64,000 bases of DNA from F23-D06 sp963603365 (lineage in GTDB: Bacteria > Bacteroidota > Bacteroidia > Bacteroidales > WCHB1-69). The notes under the pieces were generated by a model. It worked only from the letters and a program-made list of their open reading frames with translations, made no database searches and was not told the DNA's origin. This document shows, in pieces, positions 1 through 7,890 of this stretch. The stretch covers positions 1 to 64,000 of the forward strand of contig CAVCMI010000037.1 of the NCBI GenBank assembly GCA_963603365.1. The letters are read 5' to 3'. Position 1 is the first letter of the stretch. Every line of letters starts with the position of its first letter. The translations under genes were made by a program, and so were the position numbers.

Positions 1-1
1 C

Positions 2-226
2 GGCAACGACCCGTCGGGCAACAACGCCGCGGGCTTCTCGGCCCTCCCTGCGGGCGGCTACTACGGCAGCTACTACTACTTCGGCGACAACGCGTACTTC
101 TGGAGCTCTACCGAGAGCTACAGCTACGGCGCGTACAGCCGCAACCTCAACTACTACAACGCCAACGTGAACCGCTACAACGACAACAAGTACTCCGGGC
201 GGTCAGTCCGTTGCCTCAGGAACTAA
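2..226 (+). CDS. DGR variable target protein, C-terminal end (partial)
   Basis: Only the last 74 codons are in the window; the 5' end lies outside. The reading frame is fixed by the TAA at 224-226. The segment ends in the Fibrobacter-succinogenes-major-paralogous (FISUMP)-like pattern: GFSALPAG, then FWSSTE, then SVRCLRN at the extreme C-terminus. That family is predicted to adopt a C-type-lectin-like fold, the usual scaffold of DGR target proteins. The last 60 codons are the variable repeat VR: they match the template repeat near 2633-2814 except at template adenines. Variable codons are mostly Tyr, Ser, Gly or Asp where the template has Asn (AAC), which suits a ligand-binding surface. The target is probably a surface or secreted protein, but its N-terminus cannot be seen, so location and ligand are unknown. 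Confidence 0.88.
   Translation, partial: GNDPSGNNAAGFSALPAGGYYGSYYYFGDNAYFWSSTESYSYGAYSRNLNYYNANVNRYNDNKYSGRSVRCLRN
45..226 (+). repeat. DGR variable repeat (VR)
   Basis: This 182-bp segment aligns without gaps to the template repeat at 2633-2814. I count 22 mismatches, every one at an adenine of the template. They alter 17 of 26 AAC codons plus one CAA codon. Positions that are G, C or T in the template are unchanged. Homology begins at TCCCTGCGGGC and ends at the shared stop codon. The last 24 bases, from TCAGTCCG to the TAA, are identical in both copies and are the likely initiation-of-mutagenic-homing region. Confidence 0.95.
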
Positions 227-240
227 AAAAAGACAGCCTC

Positions 241-275
241 AAACATTTCCCTTGCCGCAGGCGGGGGAAATGTTT
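241..275. promoter_or_regulatory. Hairpin behind VR (candidate DGR target-recognition structure)
   Basis: AAACATTTCCC (241-251) pairs perfectly with GGGAAATGTTT (265-275), an 11-bp stem. The apex can extend through GCC/GGC across a 2x2 internal loop. It starts 14 bp after the target stop codon. No T-run follows, so it is a poor intrinsic terminator. DGRs such as that of phage BPP-1 need a hairpin or cruciform just downstream of VR for retargeting; the same role here is inferred. The template repeat has no such hairpin directly behind it. Confidence 0.7.
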
Positions 276-290
276 ACCTTGAAAAGGATT

Positions 291-341
291 TCGATTTCGG
301 GTGGGTGCCCTGCTTTCAAGCGGGCACCCACCCGAAATCGA
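291..341. promoter_or_regulatory. Second, 20-bp perfect inverted repeat behind VR
   Basis: Bases 291-310 pair perfectly with 322-341, a GC-rich 20-bp stem (TCGATTTCGGGTGGGTGCCC on the left arm) with an 11-base spacer that itself contains GCTT/AAGC. No T-tract follows. It could be a strong terminator for the target mRNA, but its length and position suggest a cruciform that marks VR for the retroelement. Confidence 0.65.
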
Positions 342-353
342 GGGGCTGTTTGA

Positions 354-396
354 CAATTAGGAATTGTTGAATTAGGAATTAGGAATTAGGAATTGA
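354..396. repeat. Short AT-rich direct repeats (AATTAGG units)
   Basis: Degenerate 7-base AATTAGG units run in tandem directly upstream of the accessory gene. The rest of the 227-418 gap holds the two hairpins. I see no clear promoter box. A similar degenerate repeat (AGTTTAG units) lies behind the template repeat at 2844-2880. Confidence 0.6.
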
Positions 397-418
397 GTTT
401 TCCGCTAAGGCAATTATT

Positions 419-1135
419 ATGACAGTCAAGGATATTGTGAAACTGGAGGAGGCGAATGCAGACACTGACCGTATCATTCTGGTGCAGGACGGTAACTTTT
501 GGCGCGCGTATGAGCATTCAGCCCAACGCTTTTCCCAAAAGATTGCCCCTTCGTTTCAGGTGAGGGCAAAGCACTACAAGAACGAAAACTGTACCCTCTG
601 CTTTGTCGGCTTCCCTAAGGCCAACACGCTGCAGATACTCAAGAAGGCCGGCGTGTCAGAGTCGCTGTATTCTCAACCGAAAAAAGGAATAGCCTACATT
701 GACGGTTTGGCCGCGGAGGACGATTTTACGGTGTGGAAACAACTTAAGGTGAATGCTTTTGATTTGCCCGCGCATGAGAAACGCGATGTGTTGATGCATC
801 CCGACAGAACCCAAAAGCATCTTTCGTGGCTGCAGATCTATAAGGCCTGCTATGACCTTGCCGTGGAACTGCACAAGTATTCCGCCCTCGTGAAAAGGGA
901 GTACAAATATACCATAGGCGAGCGTATATGCAATGCCTCCATAGACCTTGCCCTGTCTGCATACGCTGTGGCCAACGGCACCTCATCCGCAGAGAAAGAA
1001 CTCCCGGTCATGCGCAGCAACGTGGATGCTGTCCGTATGATGCTCCGCCTTTTGGTGGATCTCAAACACATGTCGGTGAAGTCTTTTTCTTGCCTCAACG
1101 AGAAAATAGAGTATATCTATCTTGAGATAAAATGA
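419..1135 (+). CDS. DGR accessory protein: MutS-I-like domain fused to Avd
   Basis: The 238-residue protein sits between the variable gene and the reverse transcriptase, the usual place for DGR accessory factors. Residues about 18-100 resemble the mismatch-recognition domain I of MutS: an LVQDGNFWRAYEHSA stretch parallels the family's 'GDFYE..YEDA' motif, and GFPKANTLQILKKAG parallels 'GVPYHAVENYLAKL'. Residues about 138-238 look like Avd, the basic four-helix-bundle protein that binds DGR reverse transcriptase and template RNA (LAVELHKYSALVKREYKY near 147-164, then IDLALSAYAVAN, then a VRMMLRLLVDLKHMS helix). Avd and MutS-like accessory genes are both known near DGRs, usually as separate ORFs; the fusion is my reading of the sequence. 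The expected role is to help the RT prime and copy TR RNA. A 34-bp gap separates it from the RT gene, so co-transcription is likely. Confidence 0.75.
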   Translation: MTVKDIVKLEEANADTDRIILVQDGNFWRAYEHSAQRFSQKIAPSFQVRAKHYKNENCTLCFVGFPKANTLQILKKAGVSESLYSQPKKGIAYIDGLAAEDDFTVWKQLKVNAFDLPAHEKRDVLMHPDRTQKHLSWLQIYKACYDLAVELHKYSALVKREYKYTIGERICNASIDLALSAYAVANGTSSAEKELPVMRSNVDAVRMMLRLLVDLKHMSVKSFSCLNEKIEYIYLEIK

Positions 1136-1169
1136 ACCCTTTGTTGCCCGTCTGTAAAACAGTATAAGT

Positions 1170-2417
1170 ATGGATTTGTTTTCAACAGCCCATGGTTTGA
1201 CACGAGACCTTTTCAAGGCGTATTACGATGCCCGCAAGAACAAGCGCAACACCCATAACGCGCTGCAGTTTGAGATGGCTTTCGAGTCGAATGTCCTGCG
1301 GCTGTCAAAAGAGATTGCGGAAGGCACCTACCGGCTGTCGCCCTGCATCTGCTTTATTGTGAACAGTCCCGTGAAACGGGAGATCTTTGCGGCGCATTTC
1401 CGCGACAGGGTGGTGCACCATTATGTCATAAACAAGCTGAACAGAATTTTCGAGAACCAGTTTATATACGACAGCTACTCGTGCCGCAAAGGAAAGGGCA
1501 CACATTTCGGCATCAGCAGGCTGAAACGCTTTATGCGCAGCTGCAGCGGCAATTATACCAAGGAGGCATACGTGCTGAAACTTGACATCCAGGGCTTCTT
1601 TATGAATATCAACAAGAAACTGCTCTGCGAACGCATCTGCCGAATGGTAAACCGCAAGTACGAGGGCGACGACAAGCAGGTTTTGCTGAGCCTGGTGGAA
1701 ACCATCATACTTAACGACCCTACCCGCAATTGCATTGTCAAGGGGAGCAAGGAAGACTGGGAAGGCCTGCCCGACAACAAAAGCCTCTTCACAACCCCCG
1801 ACGGCTGCGGCATGCCGATAGGCAACCTCACCAGCCAGGTGTTCGCCAACATCTATATGAACGGTTTTGACCATTATGTGAAACAAAAACTGAAATGCAG
1901 GTACTACGGACGCTATGTGGATGATTTTTTCATCGTGCATCGCGACAAGGAATACCTGAAATCGCTGATACCACGGCTCCGCAAGTACCTGCAACGCAAT
2001 TCTGGCCTTGTGCTGCACCCCAAGAAGATTTATCTGCAACCCGTAAGAAACGGAGTGGCATACCTCGGCGCAATAGTGAAGCCCTACCGAACCTATATGG
2101 GCAAACGGGCCAAGAGCAACTCTTTTTCGGCTGTGCAGACCTGTCAGAACAAGGATATGTCGGTGTATGAGAATGCCCGACATCTGGTGATGACCATGAA
2201 CTCGTACTTCGGGTTCTGTATGCATCATAAATCATACGGCATAAGACAGAAGATATTGGAGAAGATGCCGATGGAGTGGATGCAGTACAGTTTTGCCACG
2301 AACGGCATAAGCAGAAAGGAGGCCGCGAAACGAACAAGGAACCACAGGAAACAATTGGTCAGAAATGCTCGGGCCGGAGAGATACGTCAATCCGGGAATG
2401 CAGAATTGAAAGTTTAG
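1170..2417 (+). CDS. DGR reverse transcriptase
   Basis: This 415-residue group-II-intron-related reverse transcriptase copies the TR transcript with errors opposite adenine. Visible motifs are motif A LKLDIQGFFMNI with Asp139, motif B GMPIGNLTSQVFANIYM at 214-230, and the catalytic motif C YVDD at 249-252, followed by a thumb-like segment and KKIYLQPVRNGVAYLG near 296-311. The IGNLTSQ form of motif B, instead of the QGxxxSP of most RTs, is diagnostic of DGR enzymes. No maturase or endonuclease domain follows, as expected for a DGR. The template repeat begins about 215 bp after the stop codon, the normal order RT then TR. The protein is full length with all catalytic residues, so the element looks functional. 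Confidence 0.95.
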   Translation: MDLFSTAHGLTRDLFKAYYDARKNKRNTHNALQFEMAFESNVLRLSKEIAEGTYRLSPCICFIVNSPVKREIFAAHFRDRVVHHYVINKLNRIFENQFIYDSYSCRKGKGTHFGISRLKRFMRSCSGNYTKEAYVLKLDIQGFFMNINKKLLCERICRMVNRKYEGDDKQVLLSLVETIILNDPTRNCIVKGSKEDWEGLPDNKSLFTTPDGCGMPIGNLTSQVFANIYMNGFDHYVKQKLKCRYYGRYVDDFFIVHRDKEYLKSLIPRLRKYLQRNSGLVLHPKKIYLQPVRNGVAYLGAIVKPYRTYMGKRAKSNSFSAVQTCQNKDMSVYENARHLVMTMNSYFGFCMHHKSYGIRQKILEKMPMEWMQYSFATNGISRKEAAKRTRNHRKQLVRNARAGEIRQSGNAELKV

Positions 2418-2632
2418 TTCGGCAAGATGCTGAAGGCTTCAGGACCTGTTTGTCCCCGACTTCAGCAATGACAGATGGTGCGGTACATCAATTACGAAGC
2501 GAGAACGGAGAACATTACTCTGTTTCCCCGTTTCCATTCGTTCAGGAACGCAACCACAACCAGAAAACTGACAATGGGAGATGTATGATCCCCCGTTTCC
2601 GGTTTTTGACAATTCTTGCCAAAAGCAGAGTG
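2418..2632 (+). other. Non-coding TR leader between RT gene and TR
   Basis: These 215 bp hold no credible gene. In characterised DGRs the RNA that serves as template extends beyond TR into the flanking avd/RT spacer and binds the RT-Avd complex. This stretch is the candidate 5' flank of that RNA. Confidence 0.4.
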
Positions 2633-2814
2633 TCCCTGCGGGCAACTACAACGGCAACTACAACAACTTCGGCAACAACGCGAACTTCTGGAGCTCTACC
2701 GAGAACAACAGCAACAACGCGTACAACCGCAACCTCAACTACAACAACGCCAACGTGAACCGCAACAACAACAACAAGAACAACGGGCAATCAGTCCGTT
2801 GCCTCAGGAACTAA
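2633..2814 (+). repeat. DGR template repeat (TR)
   Basis: The 182-bp segment is rich in AAC codons (26 if read in the VR frame) and is the non-varying donor of VR. It aligns end to end with 45-226 and differs only at its own adenines. It carries the conserved SVRCLRN-coding tail and TAA but lacks the hairpins that follow VR. It is preceded by about 215 bp of non-coding sequence after the RT gene that is probably part of the TR RNA. An open frame runs through it, but it has no plausible N-terminal domain and I do not treat it as a gene. Confidence 0.95.
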
Positions 2815-2917
2815 ACGTTATGCTGACAACTGATGAGACAGGAGAACTAAGAGTTTAGAACTTAGAGTTTAGAGTTTAGAGGGGAGGCCGGGAGGGTGAT
2901 TTCAGTTTTTTCAGCGC

Positions 2918-2953
2918 AAAAAAAAGGATACCAATTTATGGTATCCTTTTTTT
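2918..2953. terminator. Bidirectional intrinsic terminator
   Basis: GGATACCA (2926-2933) pairs with TGGTATCC (2939-2946), flanked by eight A on the left and seven T on the right. It can end the DGR transcript on the plus strand and the secreted-protein gene transcribed towards it on the minus strand. Confidence 0.85.
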
Positions 2954-2981
2954 GTTGGAAGGGTATCCTATGTTTTACGGA

Positions 2982-5594
2982 TTATCTTTTGGTGATTTTC
3001 TTGACGACTGTGGCGTTTTTGCCTGTGATGCGAACAAAGTAGATGCCGGCAGGGGCGTCAGTCAGGTCGATGGTGTTCAGGCTGGAGGTGCAGTCTGCGG
3101 TGCGGACAAGCTGGCCGGCTACGGTATAGACGTTGATGCGCTCCACTTGCATGTTGCCGCAGCTGACGGTTACGATGCCGGCGCTGGGGTTGGGGTAGAG
3201 GCATACTTGCTCGGCGGCGGTCTCCTCAATGCCGGTAGGTCTGGTGGTGGCCACCGTGCTGTTCGCCATGCCCTCTTTGGCAGCCATGGCCTTGACGGTA
3301 ACGCCGCTGCCAACCATCACCAAGTCGGTATAGACGGCTGACTCCGTTGAAGGTTCAGTGCCGTCGGTGGTATAATGGATGGTGGCGCCTTCCGTTTCGC
3401 AAGTGATGGAGACGGAATACATGTCGTTGGTGAGCGGGTTGACGGTGATGACGGGTTGGGCTACGGTGTCGAGGACGGTGATGATCTCTTCAATGTCGCT
3501 GTTGGCACGCGGGGCGATCTGGAAGTTGTCGTTGTAGCGGAGCACAAAGCCGGTGACGTTGGCATTAAAGCCGGCGTTGATGTCCATCTCCAGCGTTTTG
3601 AACTGGTTGCGGCACTGCATGGTGTCTTGTCCTTGTGTTATGTTGATGTTGGTGGCTGACGCAGTGGTGTAGCTGGCGGTGTCGGCAAAGGTGACGTCCG
3701 TGAGGGTTATGAGTCTCGATTCGTATTGGGCATACATGCTCTTCACGGAGGCGATGTCGGCCAAAACGGGGGCTACGGTGCCGGTGTTTCCGGAGGCGGC
3801 GCCGAGGTTGCGGGTGGGCACCAGTTCGGTGAGGCCGCGGTAGATCGTGCAGGTGCCATATACGCCGCCGCTGATGACGTCGCCCTCGGTGTAGGTGCCG
3901 TCAAGGATGTTGCTTTGGTCATATACCAACAGACCGCCCGTGGCGTCCTGGATGTAGAAGTTCTTGCCGTTTCTGAACACAAAGGTCACGTCGCCCGTGA
4001 TTTTGTAAACGGTGGTGTTGGTTTCGGTGTTGGCGGCCTTGAAAGCGGCGATGTCAGCCACGGTGACCGGGAAGGTGTAGGAAGCCTCTGTGACGTCGCT
4101 GGCGAAACTGCCTGTCTTGTAGGCAATGGCCTTGACGGTGGCGTTGGCGGTCAGGGCAAAGGGTGCCGTATAGCGTGTGCCGGCGCTGTCGGGCTGTGTG
4201 CCGTCGAGGGTGTAGAAGATGACGGCGTCCTGCGTGGCGCAGGTGATGCTGACGTTGACGGTGTCGTAATAGAAACCGGCTGCCGGTGCGATGACAGGGT
4301 TTGCCACTGCGTCGGAAATGCCGCTCACGACGGCGATGTCGTCAATCTCCCAGGCGGCAGCGCTTGCCGAGTCGCAAGTATAAACAAAGGCGATGTGCAA
4401 CGGTGCGGTGGCGTTGATGTTGACGGCTCCCGAGGGAGTCCAGGTGAAGTTGCCCGTTGACCATGCTGCCGCGGCGGTGAGGTCAGTCCAGGTGGCGGCG
4501 GCGGGGTTGCCGGCGCCGCTGTAGTCGGTGGAGTATTTCAGCTGAACGGCAGGGCCGTTGTATCTGGTGGCAGAACGGAACGAGAGCGAAATGCCGCCGT
4601 CAGCCGACTGCGGCGTGATTTGCGGGGTGATGAGCCAGTCTTCATTCACGCCTTTGTTGTAACCGTTGGCGTAAGCGTAGTGGTTTCCGCTGTAAGAAGC
4701 CACATTCCAAAGCTGGATCGTGTCGTTGACGCTGTAGGTGGTCATTGTGCCGAAGGTGTCAGCCTCAAAATCCTGGAAGAAGAGGATGGTGTCGTTGGAG
4801 AAGACGAGGCTTTTGGCGGTGACGCTGCTGTTGGCAAGGCCGCTCTTGATGCCGACGGCTTTCACGGTGGCGTTGGCCGATAGGGTGAATGGCGCCGTGT
4901 AGAGGGTGGCGGAGTCTGACGGGTTGCTGCCGTCAAGGGTGTAATAGATGGCGGCGCTGTCGGTGGTGGTGCTGATGCTGACCGTGGCTGTACCGTAGTA
5001 GGTGCCGTTGACGGATCTGCCCGCAACCGTGATGACCGGGGCGGCCACCTCGGTGGCGGTTGCCGGGACAACCGTGATGGCGACGTTGTCGATGACCAGG
5101 TGCCCGTCGGCAGCAACGGTGCTTTTCAGAGAGAAGATGAACTCTGCGTCAGCGGCGGTATGAGTAGCCGTAACCGTGTCGGTGATGCACTGGTAGGCGG
5201 CAGAGTTGATGCTATGGTATTCGTTGTAGTCAGAATAGCCGCCGCCGCTCCTGCCGTCATACAGCGCCGTTCTGATGTCGCCGTGCCCTTTGACGTAGTA
5301 AGTGATGAGATACTGCACGCTGGAGTCAACGGCAATGGCCTGCGTGGTGAAACGTTTGTGCCCGGTTCCGGTGTTCGCCAGCTGGCAGGCGTAGCTCCCT
5401 TGATAGGCAGCGGTGCTCTGCTGGATGTTGGATGCCGACAAATTTGTTTTGGAGCCTTTCCAGCCGTCGGGCAGGCTGTTGGTCCATGTCTCAAATCCCC
5501 CGTTGAGGTTGATCTGTGCAAATCCCGGGAGAGAGATGCTCAACAGCATCATCATCGATGCTGCTTTTTTACAGAAAGTGTGAATCTTTTTCAT
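2982..5594 (-). CDS. Large type IX-secreted protein with chitobiase-like repeats
   Basis: The 870-residue protein starts at the internal ATG (MKKIHTFCKKAASMMMLLSI), which gives a clean signal peptide ending at FAQ; an upstream in-frame ATG would add 14 residues that spoil it. In order I see a carbohydrate-binding-like N-terminal module (GGFETW, GHGDIRTALYDG), a CHB_HEX_C_1-like beta repeat (IYYTLDGSNPSDSATLYTAP), a choice-of-anchor-J-like module (DFEAD, NEDWLITPQ, WEIDDIAVV), a second CHB_HEX repeat (FYTLDGTQPDSAGTRYTAPF), an OB-like module (FYIQDATGGLLVYD), a third CHB_HEX repeat (IHYTTDGTEPSTES) and a type A Por sorting tail (LYPNPSAGIVTVS). It is probably exported by the T9SS and anchored to the cell surface. 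No catalytic domain is recognised; an adhesin or glycan-binding role is inferred. It reads towards the terminator at 2918-2953. Confidence 0.85.
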   Translation of the reverse strand: MKKIHTFCKKAASMMMLLSISLPGFAQINLNGGFETWTNSLPDGWKGSKTNLSASNIQQSTAAYQGSYACQLANTGTGHKRFTTQAIAVDSSVQYLITYYVKGHGDIRTALYDGRSGGGYSDYNEYHSINSAAYQCITDTVTATHTAADAEFIFSLKSTVAADGHLVIDNVAITVVPATATEVAAPVITVAGRSVNGTYYGTATVSISTTTDSAAIYYTLDGSNPSDSATLYTAPFTLSANATVKAVGIKSGLANSSVTAKSLVFSNDTILFFQDFEADTFGTMTTYSVNDTIQLWNVASYSGNHYAYANGYNKGVNEDWLITPQITPQSADGGISLSFRSATRYNGPAVQLKYSTDYSGAGNPAAATWTDLTAAAAWSTGNFTWTPSGAVNINATAPLHIAFVYTCDSASAAAWEIDDIAVVSGISDAVANPVIAPAAGFYYDTVNVSITCATQDAVIFYTLDGTQPDSAGTRYTAPFALTANATVKAIAYKTGSFASDVTEASYTFPVTVADIAAFKAANTETNTTVYKITGDVTFVFRNGKNFYIQDATGGLLVYDQSNILDGTYTEGDVISGGVYGTCTIYRGLTELVPTRNLGAASGNTGTVAPVLADIASVKSMYAQYESRLITLTDVTFADTASYTTASATNINITQGQDTMQCRNQFKTLEMDINAGFNANVTGFVLRYNDNFQIAPRANSDIEEIITVLDTVAQPVITVNPLTNDMYSVSITCETEGATIHYTTDGTEPSTESAVYTDLVMVGSGVTVKAMAAKEGMANSTVATTRPTGIEETAAEQVCLYPNPSAGIVTVSCGNMQVERINVYTVAGQLVRTADCTSSLNTIDLTDAPAGIYFVRITGKNATVVKKITKR

Positions 5595-5654
5595 TTTTTT
5601 TGTTGTTGAAATGTTTATGTATGAAATATTACGCAAAATGACTGTCCTTTTGTT

Positions 5655-6776
5655 TTACCTGCTGCTTTCCTTGTAGCTGAGCACGGCGCCGGTGTTGATG
5701 ATGACGGCCATGACCGCCAACACGACCGTCTCTTTCTGCACGCTGGCGAACTCGCTGCCTTTGAGGATGATTTTCTTGATGACTTCAATATAGAACGACA
5801 TAGGGTTGAGGTAATTGATGCGGTGCGCCCATTCGGGCATTCCTTCAGAAGGGGTGAACACGCCGCTGAGCAGCACGAACACGATGAACAGGAAGAGCAC
5901 GATGAACATCGACTGCAACTGATTCTCGGAAACGCTGGAGATGAAGAAGCCAAGCCCTAACATGACAAGCAGGTAGATGGCGGTGATGCCCAGCAGCAAA
6001 GGGATGCTCCCCTGCACCGAGATGCCGAACACGAACTTCATGATGACCAGCCCGGCGACGAACTCCAACATGCCCAAGAGCCAGAACGGGATCATCTTGC
6101 CCGTCAGGAACTGCCACCGTTTGATGGGGGTGACATTGACCTGCTCGATGGTGCCGATTTCCTTTTCGCGTACAAGGTTGAGCGCCGTGACGTAGCAGCC
6201 TATCAGCGTGACCAGGATGACGAGTATGCCCGGGACAATCAGGTTCTTGTAGTTCATCTGCTCGTTGTACCAGTATATGTTGGAGATGTTGACGTTGGCC
6301 GGCACCTGCTTGATGTTGCCCGAAGCATAGTCGGCGACGAACTCCTGTATGTGGCGGCCGATGATTTCCTGCACATAGCCGGTGCCGATGCCCGCCTTTA
6401 CGCTGTTGATGGCATTGGCGGTGATCGCAATCCGCGTGGGCTCGTTGCTGAACAGGCTCTTCTCGAGGTCGGCCGGAAACTCTACCAAAAGGTCAATCTT
6501 GTCGTGCCTCATCAGCTCGTCGGCTTCGTCCTTGCAGTTGATCAGGCCGTGCGAGATGAAGAGGTCGGAAGCGTTGAAACTGTTGATGATGTCGCCCGAT
6601 ATGCCTGAACGGTCGTTGTCGATGAAGGCGATGTCCAGCACTTTGATCTCATAGTCGGCGCAGAACGGGAAAAGCATGAACTCCGCCATCGGGGCAATTA
6701 CCAAGATGCTGAGCAGCAGGGGATTCCTGAAGACCTGCAAAAACTCTTTCTTGATGAGGATAAGGATGATTCTCAT
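5655..6776 (-). CDS. ABC-2 type transporter permease (YhhJ/YbhR-like), distal gene
   Basis: This is a 373-residue inner-membrane permease. An N-terminal membrane helix (NPLLLSILVIAPMAEFMLFP) is followed by a large extracytoplasmic domain (to about residue 170) and a cluster of five helices, including the ABC-2 signature LVREKEIGTIEQVNVTPIKR. It ends with KESSR. It is the last of five minus-strand genes spaced 4-28 bp apart (HlyD, two ATPases, two permeases). Such YbhGFSR-like clusters build an inner-membrane exporter that works with a TolC-like outer-membrane channel; no outer-membrane component lies in this window. The substrate is unknown, with drugs or amphiphiles likely by family. Confidence 0.9.
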   Translation of the reverse strand: MRIILILIKKEFLQVFRNPLLLSILVIAPMAEFMLFPFCADYEIKVLDIAFIDNDRSGISGDIINSFNASDLFISHGLINCKDEADELMRHDKIDLLVEFPADLEKSLFSNEPTRIAITANAINSVKAGIGTGYVQEIIGRHIQEFVADYASGNIKQVPANVNISNIYWYNEQMNYKNLIVPGILVILVTLIGCYVTALNLVREKEIGTIEQVNVTPIKRWQFLTGKMIPFWLLGMLEFVAGLVIMKFVFGISVQGSIPLLLGITAIYLLVMLGLGFFISSVSENQLQSMFIVLFLFIVFVLLSGVFTPSEGMPEWAHRINYLNPMSFYIEVIKKIILKGSEFASVQKETVVLAVMAVIINTGAVLSYKESSR

Positions 6777-6780
6777 AGTC

Positions 6781-7881
6781 TTAGTTCCTTTTGTCCAATC
6801 GTTTGATGCTGAAAAGAATGAATGCCACGGCCATGGCGAAAAGGATGAGCAGGTACATCCAGATGTCGGTGAAGCCGGACCCTTTGATCATGACGTCCTT
6901 GATGGACAGGATGAACCATTTGGCGGGGAACAGGTTTGCGATGACCTGAAAGAACAGAGGCATGCTGTTCAACGGGAACAGGAATCCGGAGAGCAGCACG
7001 GTAGGAAGAAACAGCCCCATCATGGTAATCATCATGGCATCCACCTGCGTGCGGCTGATGGAGGAGATGAGCATGCCGAACGAGGCGGCGGTAAGCATAA
7101 AGATGATGCAGAGCGCGAACAGCATGACCAAGTCGCCGTTTACAGGCATCTTGAAGACGGTGACGCTGATGACGATGATGGTGACGGTGCTGAGCAGCGA
7201 TATGAGCATATACGGGATCACTTTCCCGATGATGATGTGGATTTTCTTCACCGGCGTGATGAGGAGCATCTGCATGGTGCCGGTCTCTTTCTCGCGTGCC
7301 AGGGTGATGGAACTCATCAGCGCGGTCACCAGCACCATGATGAGGGTGATGATGCCGGGCACGAACATATAGACGCTGTTCAACTCGGGGTTGTAGAGCA
7401 TTTTTGCGGTGACTTGAAAGTCAGAGCTTTCGATGTCGCTGTTGTATTGCTCCGTGAAGCTGTAAACCACCGAACGCACGTAGTTGTTGAGGATGGAGGC
7501 CACGTTGAGGTCTGACACGTCGTTGATGACCTGAAGGGTGGCGTCGCGCTCTTTGGAGAGCGATTCCTCAAAGCGGGAGGGTATGATGATGGCCAGCTTG
7601 ATGCCTTTGTTTTTGAAGTCATTGTCAATTTCCGCCTCGTTCTCGGGGTAAGAGACGATCTGGAAATAGCCGGAGGCGGAGAGGTCGTTGACCAGGATTT
7701 TTGACTGCGAGTCTTTGGCGAGGTCGAGCACCGATATTTTGGCGTTGCGGATGTCGGTGCTGATGGTGAAGCCGAAGAGCAGCACCAGCGCCACAGGCAT
7801 GGCCAGCACCAGTGCGAGTGTGATCTTGTCACGGATGATGTGGATGAACTCTTTCTTCAATATGATTCGCAGTTCTTTCAT
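6781..7881 (-). CDS. ABC-2 type transporter permease, proximal gene
   Basis: A 366-residue paralogue of the next gene with the same architecture: an N-terminal helix (LALVLAMPVALVLLFGFTI), an extracytoplasmic domain, the motif LAREKETGTMQMLLITPVKK, and C-terminal helices ending KRLDKRN. With its neighbour it would form a heterodimeric membrane unit served by the two ATPases upstream. The 4-bp gap to the distal permease and 9-bp gap from the ATPase show tight operon packing. Confidence 0.9.
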   Translation of the reverse strand: MKELRIILKKEFIHIIRDKITLALVLAMPVALVLLFGFTISTDIRNAKISVLDLAKDSQSKILVNDLSASGYFQIVSYPENEAEIDNDFKNKGIKLAIIIPSRFEESLSKERDATLQVINDVSDLNVASILNNYVRSVVYSFTEQYNSDIESSDFQVTAKMLYNPELNSVYMFVPGIITLIMVLVTALMSSITLAREKETGTMQMLLITPVKKIHIIIGKVIPYMLISLLSTVTIIVISVTVFKMPVNGDLVMLFALCIIFMLTAASFGMLISSISRTQVDAMMITMMGLFLPTVLLSGFLFPLNSMPLFFQVIANLFPAKWFILSIKDVMIKGSGFTDIWMYLLILFAMAVAFILFSIKRLDKRN

Positions 7882-7890
7882 CAGTTTGGC

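Noticed and set aside
2276..2758. 160-residue plus-strand ORF overlapping the RT 3' end
   Set aside because: It is a frame-shifted reading of the RT gene and TR with low-complexity Thr repeats caused by AAC/ACA codons.
2581..2814. ORF through the template repeat with an FWSSTE/SVRCLRN tail
   Set aside because: It has no N-terminal domain or promoter, begins in non-coding sequence, and is explained as the DGR template repeat.
1..2815. Prophage around the DGR
   Set aside because: No integrase, terminase, capsid or tail gene is present in the window. The left side is cut off, so a prophage further left is not excluded.
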